Below are positions 45,110-53,218 of a DNA stretch of 64,000 bases, piece after piece. The DNA is taken from contig NZ_JACMYH010000001.1 of the NCBI RefSeq assembly GCF_014235765.1, positions 1,488,001 through 1,552,000 on the forward strand, read 5' to 3'. The notes under the pieces are model-generated. The model was given only the letters and a program-made list of their open reading frames with translations. It did no database searches and was not told the DNA's origin. This DNA is from Pseudomonas baltica. Its GTDB lineage: Bacteria > Pseudomonadota > Gammaproteobacteria > Pseudomonadales > Pseudomonadaceae. The position numbers were made by a program, and so were the translations under genes. Numbering within the stretch: the first letter of the stretch is position 1; each line of letters opens with the position of its first letter.

Positions 45110-46174
45110 ATGAAAAAGCTTTTCCTGGCCACACTGTTAGGTTCGAGCATCGCGTTGTGCAACCTGGCTTCAGCCGCAGATACCGATCTGCAAACCCTTG
45201 AAGCCGCGGCCAAGACCGAAGGCATGGTCAACAGCGTCGGCATGCCCGACGCCTGGGCCAACTGGAAGGGCACCTGGGACGACCTGGCCAGCAAGTACGG
45301 CCTCAAGCACATGGACACCGACATGAGCTCGGCGCAAGAGGTGGCTAAGTTCGCTGCCGAGAAAGACAACGCCAGTGCCGATATCGGCGATGTCGGTGCA
45401 GCATTTGGCCCCATCGCCACGAAACAGGGCGTGACCCAGGCCTACAAGCCTTCCACCTGGGCGCAGATCCCCGATTGGGCCAAGGATGCCGATGGCCACT
45501 GGATGCTGGCGTACACCGGCACCATCGCGTTCATCGTCAACAAGCAACTGGTCAAACCCGAAGATGCCCCGAAAAGCTGGGCAGACCTGAAGAACGGCAA
45601 GTACAAGGTGGCCATCGGTGATGTAAGCACCGCGGCCCAGGCAGCCAATGGCGTGCTGGCGGCGGCAATCGCCTTCAAGGGCGATGAAAGCAACCTGGCG
45701 CCGGGCCTGCAACTGTTCACCGAACTGGCCAAGCAGAAACGCTTGTCCCTGGCCAACCCGACCATCCAGACCCTGGAAAAAGGCGAGATCGAAGTGGGTG
45801 TGGTCTGGGACTTCAATGGCCTGAGCTATCGCGACCAGATCGATCCGAAACGCTTCGATGTGCTGATCCCTTCGGATGGGTCGGTGATTTCCGGCTACAC
45901 CACCATCATCAACAAGTACGCCAAGCACCCGAATGCCGCGAAGCTGGCCCGCGAGTACATCCTCAGCGATGCCGGGCAGATCAATCTGGCGCGCGGCTAC
46001 GCCCGGCCGATCCGTGCCGACCACATCAAGCTGCCGGATGATGTCGCGGCCAAGCTGCTGCCGGCCGAGCAGTATCGCCATGTCACACCGATCAAGAATC
46101 CGGACGTCTGGGAAGCAAGCTCCAAGGCCCTGCCCCAGCAGTGGCAGGAACAGGTGATCTTCGAAATGCAGTGA
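45110..46174 (+). CDS. ABC transporter periplasmic substrate-binding protein (family 1/8-like)
   Basis: A 354-residue binding protein. Residues 1-22 are a signal peptide ending ASA. The mature protein opens LQTLEAAAKTEGMVNSVGMPDAWANW, and the TGTIAFIVNKQLVKPEDAPKSWADLKNGKYKVAIGD and GEIEVGVVWDFNGLSYRDQ segments match binding proteins of the iron/polyamine/phosphonate-type family. Ligand not known. A 35-bp inverted repeat separates it from the permeases, so it may be made in excess over the membrane parts. Confidence 0.86.
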   Translation: MKKLFLATLLGSSIALCNLASAADTDLQTLEAAAKTEGMVNSVGMPDAWANWKGTWDDLASKYGLKHMDTDMSSAQEVAKFAAEKDNASADIGDVGAAFGPIATKQGVTQAYKPSTWAQIPDWAKDADGHWMLAYTGTIAFIVNKQLVKPEDAPKSWADLKNGKYKVAIGDVSTAAQAANGVLAAAIAFKGDESNLAPGLQLFTELAKQKRLSLANPTIQTLEKGEIEVGVVWDFNGLSYRDQIDPKRFDVLIPSDGSVISGYTTIINKYAKHPNAAKLAREYILSDAGQINLARGYARPIRADHIKLPDDVAAKLLPAEQYRHVTPIKNPDVWEASSKALPQQWQEQVIFEMQ

Positions 46175-46196
46175 TCGCCTGAAGTGCATCAGGTAG

Positions 46197-46280
46197 GGCC
46201 TCTTCGCGGGCAGAGACCCGCTCCCACAGGGGCAAGAGCGTCAATCCCTGTGGGAGCGGGTCTCTGCCCGCGAAGAGGCC
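46197..46280. repeat. REP pair, perfect 35-bp inverted repeat inside an operon
   Basis: Arms 46197-46231 and 46246-46280 are exact reverse complements around 14 bases. The sequence contains TTCGCGGGCAGAGACCCGCT, a Pseudomonas REP-type core. It lies 22 bases after the binding-protein stop and 61 bases before the permease start, so the RNA hairpin could stabilise the upstream mRNA. Confidence 0.85.
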
Positions 46281-46341
46281 TCCTCCGATCCTCCTGACAC
46301 CCTGACACGCTGACACCCCGCAACCCCGGAGCCATGCAATA

Positions 46342-47184
46342 GTGACCACCCCCACCCGCGGCAGAACCCTGGCCCTGCTCCTCCTAGTGCCCTTCGCCCT
46401 GTTCTTCTTCGTCTTCCAGATCGCTCCACTGGCGTGGGTGGCCATCCACAGCGTGCAAACCGACGCCGGTTGGAGCCTGGACAACTTCAGCAAGGCCTTC
46501 GGCTCGCGGTTCTATCGCCAGGCCATCCAGTTCAGCCTGGAAATCAGTTTCTGGTCGAGCCTGTTCGGCATCGTCATCGCCGTCATCGGCGCCAGCTCAC
46601 TGCGCCGGGTCGACTCGCGGCTACGGGATTTCGTCAGCGCCTTCGCCAACATGACCAGCAACTTTTCCGGCGTACCGCTGGCGTTCGCCTTCATCATCCT
46701 GCTGGGTTTCAATGGCGCGATAACCATGATGCTCAAGCAAAGCGGCCTGATCGACGATTTCAACCTGTACTCCAAGACCGGCCTGATCATCACCTACACC
46801 TATTTCCAGATCCCGCTGGGCGTACTGCTGCTCTACCCCGCTTTCGACGCGTTGCGCGAAGACTGGCGCGAGTCCGCCGCCCTGCTCGGGGCCAACGGCT
46901 GGGCCTACTGGCGCCACATCGGCCTGCCGGTGCTGACCCCTGCGCTGCTGGGCACCTTCGTCATCCTGCTGGCCAATGCCCTGGGTGCCTACGCCACGGT
47001 GTACGCGCTGACCACCGGCAATTTCAACGTGCTGCCGATCCGCATCGCCGCCATGGTGGCCGGCGACATCAGTCTGGACCCCAACCTGGCCAGCGCCCTG
47101 GCCATGATTCTGGTGGGGCTGATGACCCTGGTCACCCTTGTCCATCAATGGCTGTTGCGCAGGAGCTACCATGTCGCGCGCTGA
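46342..47184 (+). CDS. ABC transporter permease
   Basis: A 280-residue inner-membrane permease with the N-terminal helix TLALLLLVPFALFFFVFQI and an EAA loop near 175-200 (REDWRESAALLGANGWAYWRHI). The GTG at 46342 has GGAG upstream; a nearby ATG at 46334 meets a stop at once. It overlaps the second permease by 14 bases and forms the channel with it. Confidence 0.88.
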   Translation: MTTPTRGRTLALLLLVPFALFFFVFQIAPLAWVAIHSVQTDAGWSLDNFSKAFGSRFYRQAIQFSLEISFWSSLFGIVIAVIGASSLRRVDSRLRDFVSAFANMTSNFSGVPLAFAFIILLGFNGAITMMLKQSGLIDDFNLYSKTGLIITYTYFQIPLGVLLLYPAFDALREDWRESAALLGANGWAYWRHIGLPVLTPALLGTFVILLANALGAYATVYALTTGNFNVLPIRIAAMVAGDISLDPNLASALAMILVGLMTLVTLVHQWLLRRSYHVAR

Positions 47185-47968
47185 ACTCGACGCACCCGGC
47201 CTCTACCACCGGGCCGTGGTCTGGCTGCTGTTCCTGATTCTGCTGCTGCCGTTGGCCGGTACCCTGCTGTACTCGGTCGCCACCAGCTGGTCGGCATCGA
47301 TCCTGCCCAGCGGGCTGACCTTCAAGTGGTACCTGCAGCTGTGGGGCGACCCGCGATTCCTCCAGGCCTTTGGCCAGTCGCTGGTGGTCTGCGTCGGTGC
47401 GCTGGTGCTGTCGGTGCTGGTGATCCTGCCGCTGCTGTTCGTGGTGCACTACCACTTTCCGCGGCTGGATGCGCTGATGAACATTCTCATCCTGCTGCCC
47501 TTTGCCGTGCCCCCGGTGGTGTCTTCGGTAGGCCTGTTGAACCTGTACGGCTCGGGACCGCTGGCCATGGTCGGCACACCCTGGATCCTGATCGGCTGCT
47601 ATTTCACCGTGGCCCTGCCGTTCATGTACCGCGCCATCACCAACAACCTGCAGGCGATCAACCTGCGCGACCTGATGGACGCAGCGCAGCTGTTGGGCGC
47701 CAGCACGTTCCAGGCGGCTGTTCTGGTGGTGCTGCCCAACCTGCGCAAGGGCCTGATGATCGCCCTGCTGCTCTCGTTCTCGTTCCTGTTCGGCGAGTTC
47801 GTGTTCGCCAACCTGCTGGTGGGCACCCGCTACGAAACCCTGCAGGTCTACCTGAACAACATGCGCAACAGCAGCGGCCACTTCAACAGTGCGCTGGTGA
47901 TCTCCTATTTTCTTTTCGTGTTGCTGCTCACCTGGGGTGCCAATCGCTTGAACAAGGACAAAGACTGA
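47171..47968 (+). CDS. ABC transporter permease
   Basis: A 265-residue inner-membrane permease. Start ATG 47171 follows AGGAG with 5 bases between. The helix VVWLLFLILLLPLAGTLLY is at the N-terminus, with an EAA loop near 165-190 (NLRDLMDAAQLLGASTFQAAVLVVLPNLRKG). It is the second channel subunit; a single base separates it from the ATPase start. Confidence 0.88.
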   Translation: MSRAELDAPGLYHRAVVWLLFLILLLPLAGTLLYSVATSWSASILPSGLTFKWYLQLWGDPRFLQAFGQSLVVCVGALVLSVLVILPLLFVVHYHFPRLDALMNILILLPFAVPPVVSSVGLLNLYGSGPLAMVGTPWILIGCYFTVALPFMYRAITNNLQAINLRDLMDAAQLLGASTFQAAVLVVLPNLRKGLMIALLLSFSFLFGEFVFANLLVGTRYETLQVYLNNMRNSSGHFNSALVISYFLFVLLLTWGANRLNKDKD

Positions 47969-47969
47969 T

Positions 47970-48959
47970 ATGAGCTTCGTCAGCGTCGAAAGACTGGATA
48001 AGCGCTACGGCACTACCGAAGTATTCAGCGATATCAGCTTCACCGTCGAGCGAGGGGAATTCATCACCCTGCTCGGGCCCTCCGGCTGCGGCAAGTCGAC
48101 CCTGTTGCGCGCCATTGCCGGGCTGACCCCGATCAATGCCGGCACAATCCTGCTCAATGGCCAAAACCTTGCTCCGCTTGGCCCGCAGAAGCGCGATATC
48201 GGCATGGTCTTCCAGAGCTATGCCCTGTTTCCCAACATGAACGTGGAACAGAACGTCGCCTTCGGCTTGCGCATGCAAAAGGTCAAGGGCGCCGAAAGTA
48301 CCCGCCGCGTGGCCGAGGTACTGGCGCTGGTGGAGCTGGGTGAGTTTGCCGGGCGCTATCCCCATCAGTTGTCCGGCGGCCAGTGCCAACGGGTCGCCCT
48401 GGCCCGCTCGCTGGTCACCCGCCCGCGCCTGTTGCTGCTCGACGAGCCCCTGTCGGCCCTGGATGCACGTATCCGCAAGCACCTGCGCGAGCAGATCCGG
48501 CAGATCCAGCGGGAACTGGGTCTGACCACGATTTTCGTCACCCACGACCAGGAAGAGGCGTTGACCATGAGCGACCGCATCTTCCTGATGAACAGGGGCC
48601 GCATCGTCCAGAGCGGCGATGCGCAAAGTCTGTACACGGCGCCGGTCGATGCGTTCGCTGCCGGTTTCATCGGCAACTACAACCTGCTCGATGCCGCCCA
48701 GGCCAGCGCCCTGCTGCAGCGGCCGATCCACACCCGCGTGGCGATTCGCCCGGAAGCCATCGAACTGGGGATTGACGGTGCCCTGGACGGCGAGATCCGC
48801 AGCCATAGCCTGCTGGGCAACGTGATCCGCTACCGGGTGCAGGCCCACGGCGTGCAGCTGCTGGTGGACGTGCTCAACCGCACGGCCGCCGACCTGCTGC
48901 CCGACGGCCAAAGGGTGTCCCTGACGATTGGGCCCGACGCACTTTGTGAGGTAGCCTGA
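47970..48959 (+). CDS. ABC transporter ATP-binding protein, PotA-like
   Basis: A 329-residue ATPase of the carbohydrate/polyamine/phosphonate import group. It has Walker A GPSGCGKST (about 39-47), the signature LSGGQCQRVALARS (about 137), DEPLSALD and the switch VTHDQEEALTMSDR. The last 90 residues form a TOBE regulatory domain. AAGGA precedes the ATG. It is followed in 25 bases by a HAD phosphatase gene. Confidence 0.92.
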   Translation: MSFVSVERLDKRYGTTEVFSDISFTVERGEFITLLGPSGCGKSTLLRAIAGLTPINAGTILLNGQNLAPLGPQKRDIGMVFQSYALFPNMNVEQNVAFGLRMQKVKGAESTRRVAEVLALVELGEFAGRYPHQLSGGQCQRVALARSLVTRPRLLLLDEPLSALDARIRKHLREQIRQIQRELGLTTIFVTHDQEEALTMSDRIFLMNRGRIVQSGDAQSLYTAPVDAFAAGFIGNYNLLDAAQASALLQRPIHTRVAIRPEAIELGIDGALDGEIRSHSLLGNVIRYRVQAHGVQLLVDVLNRTAADLLPDGQRVSLTIGPDALCEVA

Positions 48960-48983
48960 GCGTCTTTCCACGGGAGGTTCCAC

Positions 48984-49637
48984 ATGGCTCTAGCGATTTT
49001 CGATCTCGACGAAACCCTCATCCACGGCGACTGTGCTTCGCTCTGGAGCGAGCAGATGGGTCGCCTCGGCTGGGTCGATCCCGAGTCCTTCATGCGCCGC
49101 GACCACGAGCTGATGCAGGCCTACAACGAGGGTCGGCTGGCCATGGAAGACTACATGGCGTTCAGCCTGGAGCCGATGCTCGGGCGCACGCCGGAAGAGG
49201 TCGAACACCTGGTCGAGCCGTGGGTGGAAGATTTCATCGAGCCGATCATTTTCAGCGACGCCACCCGCACCATCGCCGCCCACCGCGCGGCCGGTGACCG
49301 CATCCTGATCATTTCCGCCTCGGGCATTCACCTGGTCGGGCCAATCGCGGCGCGGCTGGGCGTCGACGATGTGCTGGCCATCGAGCTCGAGCTCAAGCAC
49401 GGCACCTACAGTGGCAATACGGTGGGCGTACTGACCTACCGCGAGGGCAAGATCAAGCGCCTGCGCGAATGGATGCACGACGAGGGTGAAACCCTGCAAG
49501 GCGCAAGCTTCTATTCGGATTCACGCAACGACCTGCCGCTGCTGCTGGAAGTACCGTCGCCTCATGCGGTCAACCCCGACCCGGTGCTGCGCGAGCATGC
49601 CGAAAAGGCCGGCTGGCCGATCCATCAATGGCGCTGA
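48984..49637 (+). CDS. HAD-IB family phosphatase
   Basis: A 217-residue HAD-superfamily phosphatase, SerB-like subfamily IB. The nucleophile motif is IFDLDETLIHGDCASLW (Asp7, Asp9), motif II ILIISASGIH, motif III lysine in REGKIKRL, and motif IV in ASFYSDSRNDLPLL. A helical cap follows the first motif. GGGAGG precedes the ATG. Location after an ABC importer suggests that it could dephosphorylate an imported compound, which is only an inference. Confidence 0.85.
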   Translation: MALAIFDLDETLIHGDCASLWSEQMGRLGWVDPESFMRRDHELMQAYNEGRLAMEDYMAFSLEPMLGRTPEEVEHLVEPWVEDFIEPIIFSDATRTIAAHRAAGDRILIISASGIHLVGPIAARLGVDDVLAIELELKHGTYSGNTVGVLTYREGKIKRLREWMHDEGETLQGASFYSDSRNDLPLLLEVPSPHAVNPDPVLREHAEKAGWPIHQWR

Positions 49638-50221
49638 TGGTTGCGCCGATAGACCTCTTCGCCCATGGCAGCGATCTGCCCGTCGATGAGCGCGTCGAAG
49701 GGCTTGAGCAATGCCTGGAAGGATGCCGGTGATTCGAGCACTTCCAGCGCCTGGGTGATGGCTTCGAGGGTCGATAGCGCGCCGGGGCCGGGTGCCTTGC
49801 GCAAGCGATAGCGCGAAGGCTCGGCGCCTGCCAACTGAACCCTGGGCAAGGCGGCCAGTGGTGGATTGAGGTGCAGCAGTTTGCGCGCCTTGCGCCAGGT
49901 ACCATCCGGTACCACCAGTAGCCTGGGCTGGGCGCAGGGCTGGTAAGCGCTCAATGCTTCGCTGTGTTCCCCGGGAAACAGCAGGCAGGGCTGATAGCCC
50001 GGCTGGGCCAGCCACCGGGGCAGGTCTTGGAACACCTCGCCGACCCTGATCTCACAGTTTTGCAGGCCCAGTGCGGCCAGACGCGCTGTGTTCAAGGCAT
50101 GATCAACCTCGCTGGGGTGCTGCAGGATCAGCACCCGAGTGTGGCTGGGCAGGTTCGGGATCAGGGCGCACAGGCACTGTGCAAGGGGGCGATGGCAGCG
50201 AGAGCATTGGGGTCTGGACAT
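49625..50221 (-). CDS. DTW-domain tRNA-uridine aminocarboxypropyltransferase (TapT/YfiP family)
   Basis: A 198-residue enzyme of the DTW family that adds the acp group to uridine-47 of tRNAs. The zinc-like cysteines CSRCHRPLAQCLC open the protein, HPSEVDHALNTARL and PCLLFPGE follow, and VVPDGTWRKARKLLHLNPPL is the DTW motif with DGTW here. The start 50221 gives MSRPQCSRC; an upstream ATG would add twelve residues. It converges with the HAD gene and overlaps its end by 13 bases. Confidence 0.85.
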   Translation of the reverse strand: MSRPQCSRCHRPLAQCLCALIPNLPSHTRVLILQHPSEVDHALNTARLAALGLQNCEIRVGEVFQDLPRWLAQPGYQPCLLFPGEHSEALSAYQPCAQPRLLVVPDGTWRKARKLLHLNPPLAALPRVQLAGAEPSRYRLRKAPGPGALSTLEAITQALEVLESPASFQALLKPFDALIDGQIAAMGEEVYRRNHQRH

Positions 50222-50368
50222 GCGCAATTGTGCCACGGCGCCGCGAACAGGCAACACCTTGCTCGATCGACCAGCACGGAAAAAGTCACCCAGGGTGCCG
50301 CTAAACCTTTGTACCCACGTGGCCGATCCGCTCTAATGTAAACCCCACTGTCCCAGGACCTTGCCGCA

Positions 50369-50827
50369 ATGAAATACTGCTGCGCATTACTTCTCAGCTT
50401 GCTTTCTCTTACTGCCCAGGCCACGGAGATCGGTGAACGCCTGGGTCCGTGGACCCTGCTCGACCAATTCGAACAACCCTACTCGCTCAGCGACCAGACC
50501 CAGTTGATCATCGTCGCACGCAGCATGGACGCCGCCCAGTTGATGGGGACTGCCATGGAGAAGCGGCCCAAGGAGTTTCTCGAATCACGGCATGCGGCCT
50601 ACATCGCGGATATCGAGCACATGCCTTCGGTGGCCAAGTGGATCGCCATGCCGGGCATGAAGAAACTCAACTACCGCATCCTGCTGGACGAAGAAGGCCG
50701 GGTGGCGCCGCGCTACAACGGCGACCGCGAAACCGTGCAGTGGCTGGAACTCAAGGATGGCGTAGTGGTGGACATCAAGACCTTCAATGACCCGCAGCAA
50801 CTGGCCAGCGCGCTCTCGGCGCGCTGA
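50369..50827 (+). CDS. Hypothetical periplasmic thioredoxin-like protein
   Basis: A 152-residue exported protein with signal peptide MKYCCALLLSLLSLTAQA (1-18). The rest reads GPWTLLDQFEQPYSLSDQTQLIIVARSMDAA, similar to thioredoxin-fold proteins, and RILLDEEGRVAPRYNGDRETVQWLELKDGVVVDIKTF. No CxxC is present in the mature part, so a redox role is unlikely. Function unknown. It converges with the sensor kinase gene. Confidence 0.7.
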   Translation: MKYCCALLLSLLSLTAQATEIGERLGPWTLLDQFEQPYSLSDQTQLIIVARSMDAAQLMGTAMEKRPKEFLESRHAAYIADIEHMPSVAKWIAMPGMKKLNYRILLDEEGRVAPRYNGDRETVQWLELKDGVVVDIKTFNDPQQLASALSAR

Positions 50828-50838
50828 GCCACTGCCGC

Positions 50839-52164
50839 TCACACCGGCCGGACCGGAATCCTGAAGATGGCGCGCAGGCCGTCTTCGCCACTGTCGAAGT
50901 CCAGGCTACACCCGCAACGCTGGGCGATGGCCTGAACGATCGCCAGGCCCAGCCCGCAACCGGCACTGGCGCGGCTGCGCCAGAAACGCTGGGTAAGGTG
51001 TTGCAAATCTTCGGCACCGATGCCAGGGCCGAAGTCGCGCACCGTGAAGCAGACCCAGCCAGGCTCGGTGGCCAGTGTCAGCCAGACCGGCGCCCGGTCG
51101 GGGCTGTGCCGCAGGGCATTGTCGATCAAGTTGCGCAGCGCCTGTACCGCGAGGGTCGACGGCATGCCCAACGCAATCGACGGCAACTGCGGCGGCATGT
51201 GCAACTCGACCCGCCAACGATCCGTCTGGCTGGCATCGCCGATGGCCAGGCGCGCCACGTGTTCGGCACTGCACGGTGCCCCATCATCGAACGACAGACT
51301 GCCCTCGACTCGCGCCAGCAGCAGCAACTGCTCGAGCGTGCGCTGCAGCCGGTCGGCGCCTTCCTCGGCGTGCGCCAGAGCCTGCTCATGGGCAAGGCCG
51401 GTGGTCATGCGGGCCACCTGCAAGTGGGTCTTGATCGCGGTCAGCGGGCTGCGCAACTCATGCGCCGCATCGCCTGTCAGTTGTCGCTCGCGCTCGAGGG
51501 TGCGACCGATGCGCAGAAACAGCTGGTTCTGGGTGTCCAGCAACGGCTGCAGTTCGCTGGGCAGCGACTTCAGCACCAGCGGGTCGAGGGCATCGACATC
51601 GCGCTTGCGCAGCGCCTCGCACATCCGGTTGAGAGGCGCCAGGCCCTTGCCGATACCCAGCCAGAGCATCGCGATGCTGCCGAGCAGGGCCATGAGCACC
51701 GGCGCGGAGGCAGCCAGCATGACCGAACGGTTCAAGGCTTCGCGTTCCAGTTCGCGGTCGGCGGTGGTGATTCGCACATCGTCACGGGCCAGGGTGAAAC
51801 TGCGCCAGTGCTCGCCATCGATGGCCTGATCGTGAAAACCGGTGCGCTGATCGTCCAGCACCTGGTCGGCATTGCTGTGGCTGCGGGCAAGGATTTCGCC
51901 GCGCAACGAGCTGATCTGGCAGGCGATGCCGTCAGGAATGCTCCATTGGTCGGCACTGAAGCGGGTGCCTTCGCCCTGTGCCGCAAGCGGTTGCGGCAAA
52001 CGGTCGACCATGCCGGCGACCATGCGTGCCGAGGCCACCAGACGCTGGTCCAGAGAGAACATCATCTGGCTGCGCAGATCGCGGAACATCCAGGTGGCGG
52101 CGAGTGCCCAGATGACCACGAAGGCCGCGCCGAGGATCAGGCTCAAACGCAGACGCAGGCTCAT
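50839..52164 (-). CDS. Two-component sensor histidine kinase (QseC/DsbS-like)
   Basis: A 441-residue membrane kinase. Membrane segments are near 5-28 and 160-182; between them is a small periplasmic sensor of about 130 residues. The His is near 238 in GDAAHELRSPLTAIKTHLQVAR, the N-box ALRNLIDNALRHS follows, and ATP-lid parts are DFGPGIG and SAGCGLGLAIV. The gene overlaps the response-regulator gene by 4 bases. The divergent disulfide reductase suggests that it senses envelope redox or metal stress. Confidence 0.88.
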   Translation of the reverse strand: MSLRLRLSLILGAAFVVIWALAATWMFRDLRSQMMFSLDQRLVASARMVAGMVDRLPQPLAAQGEGTRFSADQWSIPDGIACQISSLRGEILARSHSNADQVLDDQRTGFHDQAIDGEHWRSFTLARDDVRITTADRELEREALNRSVMLAASAPVLMALLGSIAMLWLGIGKGLAPLNRMCEALRKRDVDALDPLVLKSLPSELQPLLDTQNQLFLRIGRTLERERQLTGDAAHELRSPLTAIKTHLQVARMTTGLAHEQALAHAEEGADRLQRTLEQLLLLARVEGSLSFDDGAPCSAEHVARLAIGDASQTDRWRVELHMPPQLPSIALGMPSTLAVQALRNLIDNALRHSPDRAPVWLTLATEPGWVCFTVRDFGPGIGAEDLQHLTQRFWRSRASAGCGLGLAIVQAIAQRCGCSLDFDSGEDGLRAIFRIPVRPV

Positions 52165-52844
52165 GGGGCCTCTTTTGGTTCGGTGTGAGCCGGACCCAGG
52201 CGGTAGCCCAGCCCGCGGACGGTTTCGACGATGCCGTTACCCAGCTTTCGGCGCAGGTGGTGAATGTGCACGTTCAATGCATTGCTTTCCACTTCGTCAC
52301 TGAAGCCGTAGACGCTGTCCTTGAGCTGTTCGCCGGAGAGGACGCGGCCGCGGTTCTGCAGCAGGGCGTACAACAGCGCCTGTTCGCGGCGGGACAGGTC
52401 GATGGCCTGGCCGGCCAGCCAGGTCTGCCGGGTGCTGGGATCATGCTGCAGCGGGCCATGTTCGATCATGTTCAAGGTGCGGCCAGCCACGCGGCGCTGC
52501 AGGGTGTGCAGCCGCGCGCACAGTTCGCGCAGGTCGAAGGGTTTGAGCAGGTAGTCGTCGGCACCTGCCTGCAACCCGGCGACCCGGTCGCTGACGCTGT
52601 CGCGGGCGGTCAATACCAGCACCGGCAGAGCCACCCCACGCTGGCGCAGGCGGTGGAGCAGTTTGATGCCGTCTTCGTCGGGCAGGCCCAGATCCAGCAC
52701 CAGCACATCGAAGCTGGCTGCCTGCAGCATGGCCTGCGCGGCCGAGGCGGTGGCCACCCGGTCGACGTTCAGCCCCTGGGCATTGAGCCCGGCGACGATG
52801 CCGCTGGCGATCAGGTCGTCGTCTTCGCAAAGCAATACGTGCAT
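52161..52844 (-). CDS. OmpR-family response regulator (QseB/PmrA-like)
   Basis: A 227-residue regulator. The receiver has EDDDLIASG near 7-15, phosphoacceptor Asp about 50 (VLVLDLGLPDEDG), Thr in VLTARDSV and Lys in LLKPFDLREL. The DNA-binding domain is winged helix (LSRREQALLYALLQNRGRVLS, NVHIHHLRRKLG). Two sites with an 11-bp hexamer period, one near its own start (52887-52903) and one upstream of the tlpA gene (53154-53172), are candidate targets. Confidence 0.9.
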   Translation of the reverse strand: MHVLLCEDDDLIASGIVAGLNAQGLNVDRVATASAAQAMLQAASFDVLVLDLGLPDEDGIKLLHRLRQRGVALPVLVLTARDSVSDRVAGLQAGADDYLLKPFDLRELCARLHTLQRRVAGRTLNMIEHGPLQHDPSTRQTWLAGQAIDLSRREQALLYALLQNRGRVLSGEQLKDSVYGFSDEVESNALNVHIHHLRRKLGNGIVETVRGLGYRLGPAHTEPKEAP

Positions 52845-52886
52845 GACAGCGCTCGAAGAATAAAGGCCGCACAGTGACGGGCCGTG

Positions 52887-52903
52887 ATTAACACAACATT
52901 ATG
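52887..52903 (-). promoter_or_regulatory. Candidate autoregulatory response-regulator box
   Basis: On the minus strand CATAAT, 5 bases, GTTAAT has an 11-base hexamer period, like PmrA/QseB boxes (CTTAAT-N5-CTTAAT). It is about 45 bases upstream of the response-regulator start. Confidence 0.45.
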
Positions 52904-52916
52904 CCCCTGATACAAG

Positions 52917-53003
52917 GCAGGAGCGGTCATTGGCCGCGAAAAACGCACCGCGGTGCATCTGTGCGAACTGCACTGGGCCTTCGCGGCCACGGACCGCTCC
53001 TAC
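52917..53003. repeat. REP palindrome pair A
   Basis: Arms CAGGAGCGGTCATTGGCCGC and its near reverse complement GCGGCCACGGACCGCTCCTA are separated by about 45 bases. It belongs to the same REP subfamily as pair B and lies in the spacer between the two-component genes and tlpA. Confidence 0.8.
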
Positions 53004-53025
53004 AATGCGCTGAACAGCGCCCCCC

Positions 53026-53113
53026 TGTAGGAGCGGCCATCGGCCGCGAAGCTGGCGCTGCGGTCTGTCTGATATACCGCGCCGCCCTTTCGCGGCCACG
53101 GACCGCTCCTACA
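53026..53113. repeat. REP palindrome pair B
   Basis: Arms TGTAGGAGCGGCCATCGGCC and GGCCACGGACCGCTCCTACA are separated by about 40 bases. It stands 23 bases after pair A; together they fill most of the 374-base divergent spacer apart from the regulator boxes. Confidence 0.8.
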
Positions 53114-53153
53114 GGGAGATATCGAGTGCACACAGTGACAGTGGCCTGGAGCT

Positions 53154-53172
53154 GGTTAACCATCGGTTAACC
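53154..53172 (+). promoter_or_regulatory. Response-regulator box with 11-bp direct repeat
   Basis: GGTTAACC, ATC, GGTTAACC has a period of exactly 11 bases, one helical turn, as used by OmpR/PhoB-type dimers. It is 47 bases upstream of the tlpA start. The adjacent response regulator is the obvious candidate. Confidence 0.6.
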
Positions 53173-53218
53173 TTGATGCAGCCATACTTGTCGGATCACT
53201 TCATCAGGATCTGTTGTC

